Below, piece by piece: positions 18,049 through 28,168 of a DNA stretch of 64,000 bases (its first letter is position 1; each line of letters starts with the position of its first letter). The position numbers and the translations under genes were made by a program. Source of the stretch: Yoonia rosea (GTDB taxonomy: Bacteria > Pseudomonadota > Alphaproteobacteria > Rhodobacterales > Rhodobacteraceae). The notes beneath the pieces are model-generated. The model saw nothing but the letters and a program-made list of their open reading frames with translations. It made no database searches and was not told the DNA's origin. The stretch is taken from positions 186,001 through 250,000 of the forward strand of contig NZ_FTPR01000002.1 in the NCBI RefSeq assembly GCF_900156505.1, given 5' to 3'.

Positions 18049-18885
18049 TTACGCCGCAACCAGTGCGATCCGTGTCACATCCAGATCTGCCAGATCAGGG
18101 AAAGTCGCAACAATCACATCATCGGCGAAGAGGACCAGCCCATCTTCTGTATCTGCGGTCCGAAGCTGTGGCAGCGCACCCTCATAGGTGATCTCGATCA
18201 CGTCCTCTGCCGCATCAAAATCTTCGACGATGACATCGTTTCCATGCAAGAGCGCAAAGGTATCAGCCCCTGTTCCACCATGCAGATTGTCACCCGCACC
18301 GCCCATCAGGATATCATCGCCTGCGCCACCATTCAGGTAATCGACATCCTCATCGCCCCGATCATAGAGAATATCGTTGCCTGACCCGCCATGAAGCGTG
18401 TCCGCACCAGCGCCCCCAACCAGACGATCATCGCCCAAAGAGCCAAGCAGCGCATCATCGCCCGCGCCCCCCATCAGCACATCATCGCCGCCGCCGCCAT
18501 TCAGCGCATCATCACCCGCATCACCGGCCAGCACATCATCGCCAACATGCCCGTTCAGCAGATCATTACCCTCGCCACCGACAAGCACATCATCACCGCG
18601 ACCGCCCTGCAATGTGTCATCCCCCGCACCGCTGACCAGATAATCGTCGCCGTCTTCGCCATCCAGATAATCATTGCCGGCACCTGTCTGCACAGTGTCA
18701 TCCAGCGCGCCGGAAAAGATCACTGTGTCTTCGTCATCGGTCGCAAGCAGGTTGTCGACTGGCTCGATATCAACACTGGGATCATCCTCATCGGATACCC
18801 CGTCCTGCGTTTCATCCGTTTCATCATTGTCGAGCATCATGACGGCCGTCATGGTGACCCCCATCAGTCCAATCAGAGCAAGCAT
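18049..18885 (-). CDS. RTX-type calcium-binding repeat protein
   Basis: This 278-residue protein has a hydrophobic N-terminus (residues 1-18, uncleaved anchor or signal), an acidic linker ([18 protein letters not shown]) and then about 15 glycine/aspartate nonapeptides of the GGxGxDxLx type from roughly residue 60 to 220. These repeats fold into a calcium-filled beta-roll outside the cell. It ends with a short non-repeat beta region. No enzymatic domain is attached. It lies between DUF1643 and rpsO. Type I secretion is usual for RTX proteins, but no such genes are nearby. Confidence 0.85.
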   Translation of the reverse strand: MLALIGLMGVTMTAVMMLDNDETDETQDGVSDEDDPSVDIEPVDNLLATDDEDTVIFSGALDDTVQTGAGNDYLDGEDGDDYLVSGAGDDTLQGGRGDDVLVGGEGNDLLNGHVGDDVLAGDAGDDALNGGGGDDVLMGGAGDDALLGSLGDDRLVGGAGADTLHGGSGNDILYDRGDEDVDYLNGGAGDDILMGGAGDNLHGGTGADTFALLHGNDVIVEDFDAAEDVIEITYEGALPQLRTADTEDGLVLFADDVIVATFPDLADLDVTRIALVAA

Positions 18886-18996
18886 TTCAAAAACCTGTCA
18901 TCAACGAGTCGCCCCCGACCCCGTGGCAAGCTCTATACCATCCGGCGCACGCCGAGACGTATAGATTCTGAATGGATGGTTAACGCACTCGGAACG

Positions 18997-19509
18997 TCAC
19001 CCAGCGTTCCAGATGACAGGCTGTTGTGCGTAGCTGATGTAAAGCGGGTGCTTGGGGTGGCCGTGCTTACTTAGGCCCAGCGTATAGATCGGCTTGCCCA
19101 GCCTACGCAAAAGCGCCTCGGTCTGCGGGCCACGGTCAAGATGCGCGCCATGCGTCCCCCATGCAGCGATGATCTGATCCGCCCACTGTGCACCATCCCG
19201 AATGGCAGCATCGTTCTCAGGCCCGACCGGATCGACCGCCTTGCGCATCGCAAAGGGATCGGTGTCGCGCCACGCAAAGATATTGGTCACCTGAAACGCG
19301 CCAAAGCCCAACGCACGGGCGCGTCTTTCGCAGCGCTCCACGGTCGGGTCGTTCTGTACCTCGGTCGCCTTGGAAGGGTTGAGCATGACAAACAAGACCC
19401 GTTTGCCCTGTGCATCCCATGTACGCGTCAACGCATAGCGGTAACGCTCGCAATCCGAATAGGTCGCGACCGAGGGCGCGTCATCTTTGATATGCGTGCG
19501 GGTGATCAC
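18997..19509 (-). CDS. DUF1643 family protein
   Basis: This protein has about 170 residues and the family block LFVMLNPSKATEVQNDPTVE followed by CERRARALGFGAFQVTNIFA. GTG at 19507-19509 is chosen because it sits 4 bp after the truB stop; the longer frame overlaps truB and carries no domain. The gene is likely translationally coupled to truB. The biochemical function of the family is unknown to me. Confidence 0.8.
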   Translation of the reverse strand: MITRTHIKDDAPSVATYSDCERYRYALTRTWDAQGKRVLFVMLNPSKATEVQNDPTVERCERRARALGFGAFQVTNIFAWRDTDPFAMRKAVDPVGPENDAAIRDGAQWADQIIAAWGTHGAHLDRGPQTEALLRRLGKPIYTLGLSKHGHPKHPLYISYAQQPVIWNAG

Positions 19510-19513
19510 CGGA

Positions 19514-20419
19514 TCAGACGACAAACACGCGCGATGGCTGTATTTCACCGCCGCGATAGGTGCCCACGGCAATCGCTTTACCCTCGTATGAGGCCCAGAC
19601 TTCATCACCAAATTCGACACCTGTGGCGATAACCGAGGCAGGATTGCCATTGCGCAGTTTGGCCACGCTTTCGGCCAGACAGCGCACTTCTTGCAGGTCG
19701 CTTAACCCGACCTCCAAGGGTTGTATAAAAGCATCGAGTTCGGGCGTTTTGGCCAATGCATCAACCTGTTCCAAGGTCACCCCATCCGTGGCCTGAAACG
19801 GGCCGGACCACACGCGACGCAGCGATTTCACATGCGCCTTGCAGCCCAGCGCCTCGCCCAGATCGCGGGCGATGGAACGCACGTAACCGCCTTTGCCACA
19901 GGTCATTTCCAACACCACATGGTCGGCGTCGGGGCGGTCGATCAGCAAGAGTTCTTCCACCCATAAAGGACGCGCAGCCAGTTCCATTTCCTCGCCGTCA
20001 CGGGCCTTTTTATAAGCGCGTTCGCCATCCACTTTCACGGCAGAGAACTGCGGCGGGACCTGCATGATATCACCAACAAAGCTGCTCAAGGCTTCCTTGA
20101 TCGCCGCATCATCAGGACGCAGATCAGAGGTCGCAATCACTTCGCCCTCGGCGTCATCGGTATTTGTGGCCTGTCCAAGCCGCACGGTAAACGTATAGGC
20201 CTTCAGCGCATCGGTGATGTATGGCACGGTTTTCGTGGCCTCGCCCAATGCAACGGCCAGAACACCGGTTGCTTCGGGATCAAGCGTGCCTGCGTGACCC
20301 GCCTTTTTGGCATCCAGCGCCCAGCGCACCTTATTGACGACCGCGGTGGAGGTAATGCCAGCGGGTTTGTCCACCACCAGCCAACCCGAAATATCGCGAC
20401 CTTTGCGTCTGCGTGCCAT
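19514..20419 (-). CDS. truB: tRNA pseudouridine(55) synthase
   Basis: TruB makes pseudouridine 55 in the T-loop of most tRNAs. The 301-residue protein carries the catalytic-Asp motif [13 protein letters not shown] at about residues 42-54. It also has the [20 protein letters not shown] stretch and the C-terminal RNA-binding part. The N-terminus [21 protein letters not shown] is family-typical. Order truB then rpsO on the same strand is the expected alphaproteobacterial arrangement, with two extra genes between them here. Confidence 0.97.
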   Translation of the reverse strand: MARRRKGRDISGWLVVDKPAGITSTAVVNKVRWALDAKKAGHAGTLDPEATGVLAVALGEATKTVPYITDALKAYTFTVRLGQATNTDDAEGEVIATSDLRPDDAAIKEALSSFVGDIMQVPPQFSAVKVDGERAYKKARDGEEMELAARPLWVEELLLIDRPDADHVVLEMTCGKGGYVRSIARDLGEALGCKAHVKSLRRVWSGPFQATDGVTLEQVDALAKTPELDAFIQPLEVGLSDLQEVRCLAESVAKLRNGNPASVIATGVEFGDEVWASYEGKAIAVGTYRGGEIQPSRVFVV

Positions 20420-20476
20420 GTCTTTGCCCTTTGTCAGAATGTGCGCTTGCTAGAGCGAAGCCAGCGGCGGGTCAAT

Positions 20477-21466
20477 CTAGAGTGTCAGGATGACAGAGCC
20501 CGACCGATCACCACGCGCGATCATATCATGCGCTTTGGCGCATTGGTCCAGAGCAAGCGTATCCGAGATACGGATGTTCAACGCATTACGTGCGAGCAAA
20601 TCGTTCAGTTGATCCGTGGTCTTTTCCCGCTCTTCGGGCGTCAGCAGGTAAACCAGCACTAGTTTGATGTTCACCGCTTTGAACATCAGCGGATAAAAGG
20701 GGACCACAGGCGTCATATCCTTGGCCGATCCATAAGTGGACACCGTCCCGTTTTCCGCAATGACCTCGGCGATGGTCGCGGCGTTTTTCCCGAACTCGAC
20801 TTCGGCGATATGGTCAATCGGACGACCGCCTGTGGCCTCCAATATCTGCGCGCCTAAATCAGGGTCCGTATAGTCAAATACATGGGCCGCACCCGCATCG
20901 CGTACCGATTGCAGCGCCTCTTGGCCCCGCGCGGTTGCGATCACTTCGGCACCAGAAGCCGCCGCCACCTGAACAGCAAGATGGCCAACGGTACCGGCAC
21001 CGCCGCTGACCAGCACCCTTTTACCCGCAACAGGGCCTTGGCCCAGCACCGCGTGAACCGCCGTGAGGCCCGGAATACCAAGTGTCGCCCCTTCTGCGAA
21101 AGACACATTCTGGGGCAATGGCACCGCCTGCCCTGCGGGCAACGCGATATACTCGGCAGCGGTTCCAAACGCACGCTGCCACTGTCCGTTCCAGATCCAG
21201 ACCCGCTGACCAATCCGGTCAGGCGAGACGCCTTCGCCCACCGCCTCGATAACACCAGCGCCATCGCTATGGGGGATGATCTTGGGAAAGGGTGGCTTGG
21301 GAACACCGGGACGGCCCCCTGCACGCGCACGGATGTCAGAAGGGTTGACGCCAGAGGTCTGCAACCGGACCAGAACCTCGCCCGCTGCGGGGTCTGGCGT
21401 GGACAGGTCCTCTAGGGTCAGGACATCGGCGGCCGGCCCAAAGGCGGTGTAGGTGATCGCGCGCAT
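20477..21466 (-). CDS. Zinc-independent quinone oxidoreductase (MDR superfamily)
   Basis: This 329-residue NADPH-dependent medium-chain reductase has a GroES-like N-terminal domain (about 1-125) with SGVNPSDIRARAGG and a Rossmann domain with VSGGAGTVGHLAVQVAAASG at about residues 149-168. The Cys residues of the structural zinc loop are absent, which places it with QOR/zeta-crystallin proteins. The substrate is probably a quinone or an enone. It stands alone between truB and recQ on the minus strand. Confidence 0.85.
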   Translation of the reverse strand: MRAITYTAFGPAADVLTLEDLSTPDPAAGEVLVRLQTSGVNPSDIRARAGGRPGVPKPPFPKIIPHSDGAGVIEAVGEGVSPDRIGQRVWIWNGQWQRAFGTAAEYIALPAGQAVPLPQNVSFAEGATLGIPGLTAVHAVLGQGPVAGKRVLVSGGAGTVGHLAVQVAAASGAEVIATARGQEALQSVRDAGAAHVFDYTDPDLGAQILEATGGRPIDHIAEVEFGKNAATIAEVIAENGTVSTYGSAKDMTPVVPFYPLMFKAVNIKLVLVYLLTPEEREKTTDQLNDLLARNALNIRISDTLALDQCAKAHDMIARGDRSGSVILTL

Positions 21467-21487
21467 GGTGATTATTCCTCTTTGCGT

Positions 21488-23524
21488 TTAGCCGGCTTCT
21501 AGCACCTCTAGAAACGCCTCGCCAAACCTTTCGGCGTATTTGTCACCTATGACACGGGTCAGGTTCTCCATATCGGCACTGCGTAGCTGGGCCACTTTGG
21601 CCAACATCGAAGCAGAGCAGCTCATCGGTTTATCCACGCCGTGCGGGCCACGGGTAAGCTGGGCCTGCGCCTGCATCAGACGGTCATAAACCGCGCCCTC
21701 GTCACGGCCCGCAAGTTTGCGGCGCATCGGATGCACCTCCTCAACCGCCCCTGCGATGACTGACAGGAAATCCTGACCATAGGTCGCAAGTTTCTTGGCC
21801 CCCACCCCACCGATATGGGCCATCTCATCAAGGGTCATGGGGCGCTTTTCCGCCATCTCGATCAAGGTGCGGTCGTTGAAAATAATATAGGCGGGCACAT
21901 TCGCCTGCTCGGCCAGATAGCGCCGCTTTGCCTTAAGCGCAGAGAGCAATGGCGCATCGTCCTCGCTGACCAGCATGCGCACCTTGGGACCTGTACCACG
22001 GGCGGCCTTGATCGTATCGCGGCGCAATTCGATCGTGGCCTCGCCCCGCAGGATGGGCCGTGCATGTTCGGTCATCCGGAGCGCGCCGTGCCTTTCGCGA
22101 TCAGGGCGCAATAGATCATGCCCCATCATCTGCCGGAAAATCGCTTGCCATTGGCGTTTGTCATAGTCCTTGCCCACACCAAACGTCGGCAAGCTATCAT
22201 GGTCGCGCTGCATGATCTTGTCAGTTGGTGTGCCCAGCAAGATATCAATCAGATGACCCGCGCCGAACCATTCCTCGGTGCGCAGTGCCGCCGACAGCGC
22301 CATGCGCACGGCCGTGGTACCGTCAAACACCTCGGCGGGTTTATCGCAAAGGTCGCAGTTGCCACAGGGTTCCGGATTTTCGCCAAAATATTCAAGCAAG
22401 TTCTGGCGACGACAGCGCAAGGCCTCGGCCAGGCCCAAAAGAGCGTTCAGTCGCCCGTGATCAGCGGCACGGCGTTCGGGCGGCGCAAGCCCTTCGTCGA
22501 TCTGCTGGCGGCGATAGCGAATGTCGTCAGGACCAAACAGTGTGAGCGTTTCGGCAGGGTCGCCATCGCGCCCTGCGCGACCAATCTCCTGATAATAGGC
22601 CTCGATGGATTTGGGCAGGTCGGCGTGGGCGACCCAACGGATATCGGGTTTGTCGATCCCCATGCCAAAGGCCACAGTGGCACAAACGATCAAGCCATCC
22701 TCTTGCTGAAAGCGGCGTTCGACAATCCGGCGGTCCTCGGCCTCCATGCCGCCGTGATAATGGCAGGTGCTATGGCCTGCATCGGCCAGCGCCTTGGATA
22801 GTGTTTCGGTTTTCGCACGCGTGCCGCAATAGACGATCCCCGACTGGCCTTTGCGCGCGCCCGCAAAATTCAGGATCTGGTTGCGTGGCCCGTCTTTGAC
22901 GGCAAAGGCAAGATGGATATTGGGCCGGTCAAAGCCCCTCAAGAATGTGGCTGGTTGCTGACCATCGAACAGTTTCTGGACAATCTCCTCGCGGGTTTCG
23001 GCATCAGCCGTCGCAGTGAACGCGGCCAGCGGCACATCCAGCAGACGCTTTAATTCACCAATCCGCAGATAATCGGGGCGGAAATCATGGCCCCATTGGC
23101 TCACGCAGTGCGCCTCGTCCACAGCAATCAGGCTCACCCCGACACGGCGCAGCATGTTCATGGTACCGCCCGCGGCCAACCGCTCGGGCGCCATATAAAG
23201 CAGCTTGAGCGTGCCCGCTTCCAAGGCTTCCCACACGGCATCGGTTTCTTCGGGCGTATTGCCAGAGGTCAGCGCGCCTGCTTCAACCCCTGCTTCGCGC
23301 AGGCCGCGAACCTGATCGCGCATCAGGGCAATCAACGGCGATATGACGACAGTGACACCGCCGCGCACCAAAGCAGGCAATTGAAAGCAAAGGGATTTAC
23401 CGCCACCTGTCGGCATGATTGCGAGGGTGTTTTCACCGGCAACAACTGCCTCAACAATCTCTTGTTGGCCCGGGCGGAAGGCATCAAAGCCGAAAATGTC
23501 ACTCAAAAGCGCTGTGGTGGACAC
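21488..23524 (-). CDS. recQ: ATP-dependent DNA helicase RecQ
   Basis: This 678-residue superfamily 2 3'-to-5' helicase acts in recombinational repair. Motif I is MPTGGGKSLCFQLPAL at about residues 37-52, the DEAH box is VDEAHCVSQWGHDFRPDY, and motif VI reads YYQEIGRAGRDGDPAETL. A zinc-binding RQC region (CRRQNLLEYFGE then CGNCDLCDKP) lies at about 365-400, and an HRDC domain at about 520-600. The start is GTG at 23522-23524. The gene is divergent from the phosphatase at 23870. Confidence 0.96.
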   Translation of the reverse strand: MSTTALLSDIFGFDAFRPGQQEIVEAVVAGENTLAIMPTGGGKSLCFQLPALVRGGVTVVISPLIALMRDQVRGLREAGVEAGALTSGNTPEETDAVWEALEAGTLKLLYMAPERLAAGGTMNMLRRVGVSLIAVDEAHCVSQWGHDFRPDYLRIGELKRLLDVPLAAFTATADAETREEIVQKLFDGQQPATFLRGFDRPNIHLAFAVKDGPRNQILNFAGARKGQSGIVYCGTRAKTETLSKALADAGHSTCHYHGGMEAEDRRIVERRFQQEDGLIVCATVAFGMGIDKPDIRWVAHADLPKSIEAYYQEIGRAGRDGDPAETLTLFGPDDIRYRRQQIDEGLAPPERRAADHGRLNALLGLAEALRCRRQNLLEYFGENPEPCGNCDLCDKPAEVFDGTTAVRMALSAALRTEEWFGAGHLIDILLGTPTDKIMQRDHDSLPTFGVGKDYDKRQWQAIFRQMMGHDLLRPDRERHGALRMTEHARPILRGEATIELRRDTIKAARGTGPKVRMLVSEDDAPLLSALKAKRRYLAEQANVPAYIIFNDRTLIEMAEKRPMTLDEMAHIGGVGAKKLATYGQDFLSVIAGAVEEVHPMRRKLAGRDEGAVYDRLMQAQAQLTRGPHGVDKPMSCSASMLAKVAQLRSADMENLTRVIGDKYAERFGEAFLEVLEAG

Positions 23525-23869
23525 GGGATACCCTGCTTGTGCAATTTCTGCTGCTCTTGCGGGTCACAATCCCACGCTGAGAATCGGTTCACAAGAGAGA
23601 AGCCCGCGCCAAAACGCAAAAGGGCGGCACCTTTACGGTATCGGCCTGTGACTATGAGAGGTGATCGTCGATTGGACGACGATATTGCACGCACATTCTG
23701 GAACTGTCTGACCGTCGCGCATCGGCAGGGCGACGACACCCCCTACATTACGGATTGGCGCGTTCGGACCGACATCAGCAGTTGCGCCGTATCTTTGCCG
23801 ACTCTACGGGTTTGAATCGTTGCCAACTGCTTTGACACCCCGTAACCCTGTCAATTCAGGAGAGACTTG
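23525..23869. other. 345-bp divergent intergenic region, no gene seen
   Basis: This gap lies between recQ (minus) and the histidine phosphatase (plus) and must hold both promoters. A perfect inverted repeat, ATCGTCG-ATTGGA-CGACGAT, lies at 23664-23683 and could be an operator. No credible reading frame is visible. Confidence 0.45.
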
Positions 23870-24514
23870 ATGGGCGAAATCATATTAGTCCGGCATGGGC
23901 AGGCGAATTCCGCGGCAACCGATGAAGAAAGCTATGACCGGCTGTCTTCTTTGGGACACCAACAGGCGCAATGGCTGGGTGAATACCTGTCAGAGCGCGA
24001 AGGTGCCTTTGATAAGGTAATTTCCGGTAGCCTGCGGCGCCATCGCGAAACCGCAGCGGGCATTGGCTATGACAGCCCGCTGATTGATCCGCGTCTGAAC
24101 GAGATGGATTACTTCAATCTGGGGCAGGCGCTTGAGGATGTGCACGGTGTGCCGTTTCCCGGACCGGATGAATTTGCAGCGCACGTCCCGCAGGTCATGG
24201 AAGCATGGCATAATGCCGAGATCATGGGGAACGAAACCTTTGCGTCATTCGAGAGCCGCGTGACCTCTGTGCTGCAAGAGGCCGCCAAACCCGGCGTACG
24301 CGTGCTTTGCGTCACATCGGGCGGGGTTATCGGTATGATCATGCGGCATTTGCTTGATCTCAACCCGACGCGGATGGCGCATGTCCTGCTGCCGATTATG
24401 AATAGCTCGCTCCATCGCATACACGTCATACCGCAGGGGCCGATTTTGGCCAGTTTCAACGCCATCCCGCATCTGGACCGGGATGACCGCCTGCATGCCC
24501 GCACACATTACTAA
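23870..24514 (+). CDS. Histidine phosphatase family protein
   Basis: This 214-residue phosphoglycerate-mutase-like phosphatase has the catalytic N-terminal LVRHGQAN motif at about residues 6-13; the His is phosphorylated during catalysis. The ISGSLRRHRETA segment supplies the second conserved Arg pair, and VTSGGVIGMIMRHLL lies near the usual second-His region. ATG at 23870 follows GGAGAGACTTG. It is followed 11 bp later by a GST gene and then saccharopine dehydrogenase, probably one operon. The substrate is unknown. Confidence 0.88.
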   Translation: MGEIILVRHGQANSAATDEESYDRLSSLGHQQAQWLGEYLSEREGAFDKVISGSLRRHRETAAGIGYDSPLIDPRLNEMDYFNLGQALEDVHGVPFPGPDEFAAHVPQVMEAWHNAEIMGNETFASFESRVTSVLQEAAKPGVRVLCVTSGGVIGMIMRHLLDLNPTRMAHVLLPIMNSSLHRIHVIPQGPILASFNAIPHLDRDDRLHARTHY

Positions 24515-24525
24515 AGGATCGCCCC

Positions 24526-25128
24526 ATGTTGAGACTTCACTACGCCCCCAGAACCATTTCGGTGGCTGTTGCGATCATTCTGGAGGAGTGCAGCACCCCT
24601 CACGAAAAGATCCGTGTCGACTTTGCCAGCGGTGAACAAACAAAGCATGATTATCTGAAAATGAATCCAAAGGGGCGCGTCCCTACGTTGGAAACACCTG
24701 ACGGCATCCTGACCGAGACCCCTGCCATTCTGGAATACATCGCCCCGCAACTGGTGCCGGAGGACGCATTCGCCGCCGCCAAGATGCGCGAACTGATGTC
24801 TTATCTGAATGGCACCATGCATCCGCATCACGCCCATGGCCTGCGCGGTGAACGGTGGGCGGATGAACCCAGCTCTTTTGCGGATATGAAGCGCAAAGTA
24901 CCCCAACGCATGGCAGAGTGCGCCGCCCATCTGGAAGAATACCTGCCAAGCCTGCCCTTTGAGACCGGCAAACTCAGCGTTCTATCTGACGCTTACCTCT
25001 ATGTTGTGCTCAGCTGGCTACCGGGTGACGGCGTGGATATTGCGCATTATCCACGGCTGGTGGCGTTTCAGCATGAAATGAATACACATGCCTCTGTGCA
25101 GGCCGTGTTTGAAAAGGGACTGCTGTGA
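24526..25128 (+). CDS. Glutathione S-transferase family protein
   Basis: This 200-residue cytosolic protein has a thioredoxin-like N-terminal domain (about 1-78; MNPKGRVPTLETPDG then LTETPAILEYIA, the glutathione-binding segment) and a helical C-terminal domain. It starts 11 bp after the phosphatase and overlaps the next gene by one base. The individual substrate cannot be told from sequence. Confidence 0.88.
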   Translation: MLRLHYAPRTISVAVAIILEECSTPHEKIRVDFASGEQTKHDYLKMNPKGRVPTLETPDGILTETPAILEYIAPQLVPEDAFAAAKMRELMSYLNGTMHPHHAHGLRGERWADEPSSFADMKRKVPQRMAECAAHLEEYLPSLPFETGKLSVLSDAYLYVVLSWLPGDGVDIAHYPRLVAFQHEMNTHASVQAVFEKGLL

Positions 25129-26177
25129 TGACCCATCTCTGGGTACGCGCGGAAAGCCGCGACAACGAGGAACGCGTCGGAATCACGCCGCAAGGGGCCG
25201 CCAAGCTGATTGCGGCAGGGTTTCGGGTGACCGTGGAAGAAAGCACGCAACGTATTCTGCCACTGGCTGATTATGTTGCAGCAGGGTGCGCGGTCGCACC
25301 CGAGTTCTCTTGGCCCGATGCGCCTGACGACGCGATCATCTTTGGATTAAAAGAATTGCCCAGCGATGGATCGCCTCTGCGCCATCGCCACATCATGTTC
25401 GGCCATGCCTATAAAGGGCAGCCCGCAGGACAGGTCCTGCTCGATCGCTTCAAGGCGGGCGGTGGTACGCTTTATGATCTGGAGTATCTCACGCATGAGG
25501 ACGGGCGGCGCGTTGCCGCGTTCGGTTATTGGGCTGGCTATGCGGGGGCGGCAGTGTCGCTGATGTGCTGGATTGCGCAACAGCATGGCCGGATCGCAGG
25601 GCCGGTCAAGGCCTATCCCAGCGCAAACCATCTGCTGGCCAATCTGCAAGAGGCTCTGATGGCTTTGGGCACCGAGCGCCCGACTGCGTTGATCATCGGC
25701 GCCTTGGGACGTGTTGGTACCGGAGCCGCCGATTTGTGTACCGCAATGGGTGTGGCAACCACGCAATGGGATATGGCGGAAACCGCCTCGGGCGGACCGT
25801 TTCCCGAAGTGCTACGCCATGACATCTTTCTCAACTGTATCCTCGCCCGCCCCGGCACGCCGGTCTTTGTCCCGGCAAGTGCCAAGACTGCCCAGCGGAG
25901 GCTCTGTGTCATCGGCGATGTGGCCTGCGACCCGGACAGCGATTTTTCTCCCATCAAGGTCTATGACCGCACGACAACATGGGATGCGCCAGCGCTGCGC
26001 GTGCATGACAACCCGGTGCTGGATGTCACAGCAATTGACAACCTGCCTTCGATGTTACCTGCAGAAAGCAGCGCGGATTTCGCCGACCAGCTCTTGCCGC
26101 ATCTGATGACGTTACACCAGATAGATGGCGGCGTCTGGGGCAGAGCGCAGGCGTGGTTTGAAAGGGCTGTGCGCTGA
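25128..26177 (+). CDS. Saccharopine dehydrogenase (NAD+, L-lysine-forming type)
   Basis: This 349-residue protein is related to alanine dehydrogenase/transhydrogenase folds. The N-terminus, HLWVRAESRDNEERVGITPQ, matches Lys1-type saccharopine dehydrogenases. A nucleotide-binding IIGALGRVGTGAADLC loop lies at about residues 190-205. It splits saccharopine to lysine and 2-oxoglutarate, or the reverse. ATG at 25128 shares its A with the GST stop codon. A perfect inverted repeat just after the stop (26182-26207) separates it from the convergent DUF3775 gene. Confidence 0.87.
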   Translation: MTHLWVRAESRDNEERVGITPQGAAKLIAAGFRVTVEESTQRILPLADYVAAGCAVAPEFSWPDAPDDAIIFGLKELPSDGSPLRHRHIMFGHAYKGQPAGQVLLDRFKAGGGTLYDLEYLTHEDGRRVAAFGYWAGYAGAAVSLMCWIAQQHGRIAGPVKAYPSANHLLANLQEALMALGTERPTALIIGALGRVGTGAADLCTAMGVATTQWDMAETASGGPFPEVLRHDIFLNCILARPGTPVFVPASAKTAQRRLCVIGDVACDPDSDFSPIKVYDRTTTWDAPALRVHDNPVLDVTAIDNLPSMLPAESSADFADQLLPHLMTLHQIDGGVWGRAQAWFERAVR

Positions 26178-26181
26178 TCAG

Positions 26182-26207
26182 GTAAGGTGGATCAAGATCC
26201 ACCTTAC
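26182..26207. terminator. Perfect inverted repeat between convergent genes
   Basis: GTAAGGTGGATC-AA-GATCCACCTTAC is a perfect 12-bp stem with a 2-base spacer. It starts 4 bp after the dehydrogenase stop and includes the TAA stop of the opposing DUF3775 gene. There is no T-run on either side. It probably ends or protects both transcripts. Confidence 0.6.
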
Positions 26208-26530
26208 GCGGGCCGGTAAAGATCATCCTCGGCTTCTGACGGATCCATACCAAGAGCCGCCATCCCCGCCTCCAGATGATCGGCCAGATGCGGCGACCCT
26301 TTCAAATAGCTGGCTGTCGGTGTCGTCGCCTCTCGCGCGGCCGTGGCAAGTGCCTCGGCCAGTTCTTCAGCCTCGAAGCTGCCGCGCCCGATCCAGAAGA
26401 CTGCAACCAGTCCTGTCTTTTCATCGTCATTGAGCTGATCGACAAATCCGTCAAATTCATTCTCAGCGCGATCCAACTCGCGCGCCAGAATGATGACTTC
26501 TGCAATTTTATCTGCCGTAATTGGTAACAT
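26204..26530 (-). CDS. DUF3775 family protein
   Basis: This 108-residue acidic helical protein begins MLPITADKIAEVIILARELD. The middle FVDQLNDDEKTGLVAVFWIG and the end GMAALGMDPSEAEDD are conserved-looking. ATG at 26528-26530 gives the family-sized product; the longer frame adds a non-conserved extension. The function is unknown. It is convergent with the saccharopine dehydrogenase gene. Confidence 0.8.
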   Translation of the reverse strand: MLPITADKIAEVIILARELDRAENEFDGFVDQLNDDEKTGLVAVFWIGRGSFEAEELAEALATAAREATTPTASYLKGSPHLADHLEAGMAALGMDPSEAEDDLYRPA

Positions 26531-26615
26531 TGGCGCGTCTCCTTTGGCCCCACCATGAAAGAGGAACACGAAGGTGGCCTTGATCTGGCGCAAGGCGTGT
26601 TGCTGGCCTGCCGGA

Positions 26616-26792
26616 TTATTTCTTGTCGCGGGCGGCTTTCTCTTCCTTGGTCAGCTTGTTGTTCCAAACATTGTTGCTCAGACCAAGCTCGGCCGCCAAA
26701 GGTTTGGTTTTGCCGCGACTGACCTTACCGCCTTTGTTCAGGAACTCCTGAATAAGGGCATCGTCAGTGGTTTCTTTGGGGACATGCTTCAT
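26616..26792 (-). CDS. Small conserved-looking basic protein, 58 residues
   Basis: The frame opens with ATG at 26790-26792 and ends with TAA at 26616-26618. The product starts MKHVPKETTDDALIQEFL, then KGGKVSRGKTKPLAAELG, and ends NKLTKEEKAARDKK. It is rich in Lys and helix formers, with a possible helix-turn-helix-like AELGLSNNVWNNKL. The codon choice and lack of stops look like a real gene. The function is unknown. It lies between ccrM's terminator and DUF3775. Confidence 0.7.
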   Translation of the reverse strand: MKHVPKETTDDALIQEFLNKGGKVSRGKTKPLAAELGLSNNVWNNKLTKEEKAARDKK

Positions 26793-26855
26793 GCGCTCAG
26801 GCTAGCCCAGCAGACACAACGGAGCAACGATTGCTTTTGACGCAGCCCCGCAAAG

Positions 26856-26888
26856 AAAAAAGCCCCGCCATCACAGTGGATGGCGGGG
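26856..26888 (-). terminator. Terminator downstream of ccrM
   Basis: On the minus strand a perfect 10-bp stem, CCCCGCCATC-CACTGT-GATGGCGGGG, is followed by CTTTTTTC. It lies about 80 bp after the ccrM stop. Confidence 0.85.
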
Positions 26889-26966
26889 GAAAAGTTAGTG
26901 CTCGCGTGCCCATCCAGTATTGGACAGGCTTGCCGCAGGCACCGGCGGTATCAACTTTGGTAAAAC

Positions 26967-28085
<1,119 letters not shown>

Positions 28086-28129
28086 CTAAGCCCCGGCGGG
28101 TGTTCCCGCTCTTTGGTTGACCCCAATGT

Positions 28130-28168
28130 GAGTCAGAGGCGATTCCGTGTCAAAATCTTTATTGATTC
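28130..28168 (-). promoter_or_regulatory. ccrM promoter region with three GANTC sites
   Basis: GANTC sites lie at 28130-28134, 28141-28145 and 28164-28168. On the minus strand TTGACA (28148-28153) could be a -35 box. The first two sites fall in the 17-bp stretch after it, before a weak -10-like CACATT. Confidence 0.6.

Noticed and set aside
18391..18700. Tandem-repeat DNA that might suggest a CRISPR or satellite
   Set aside because: The period is 27 bp in frame and encodes RTX nonapeptides; there are no constant repeats with unique spacers.
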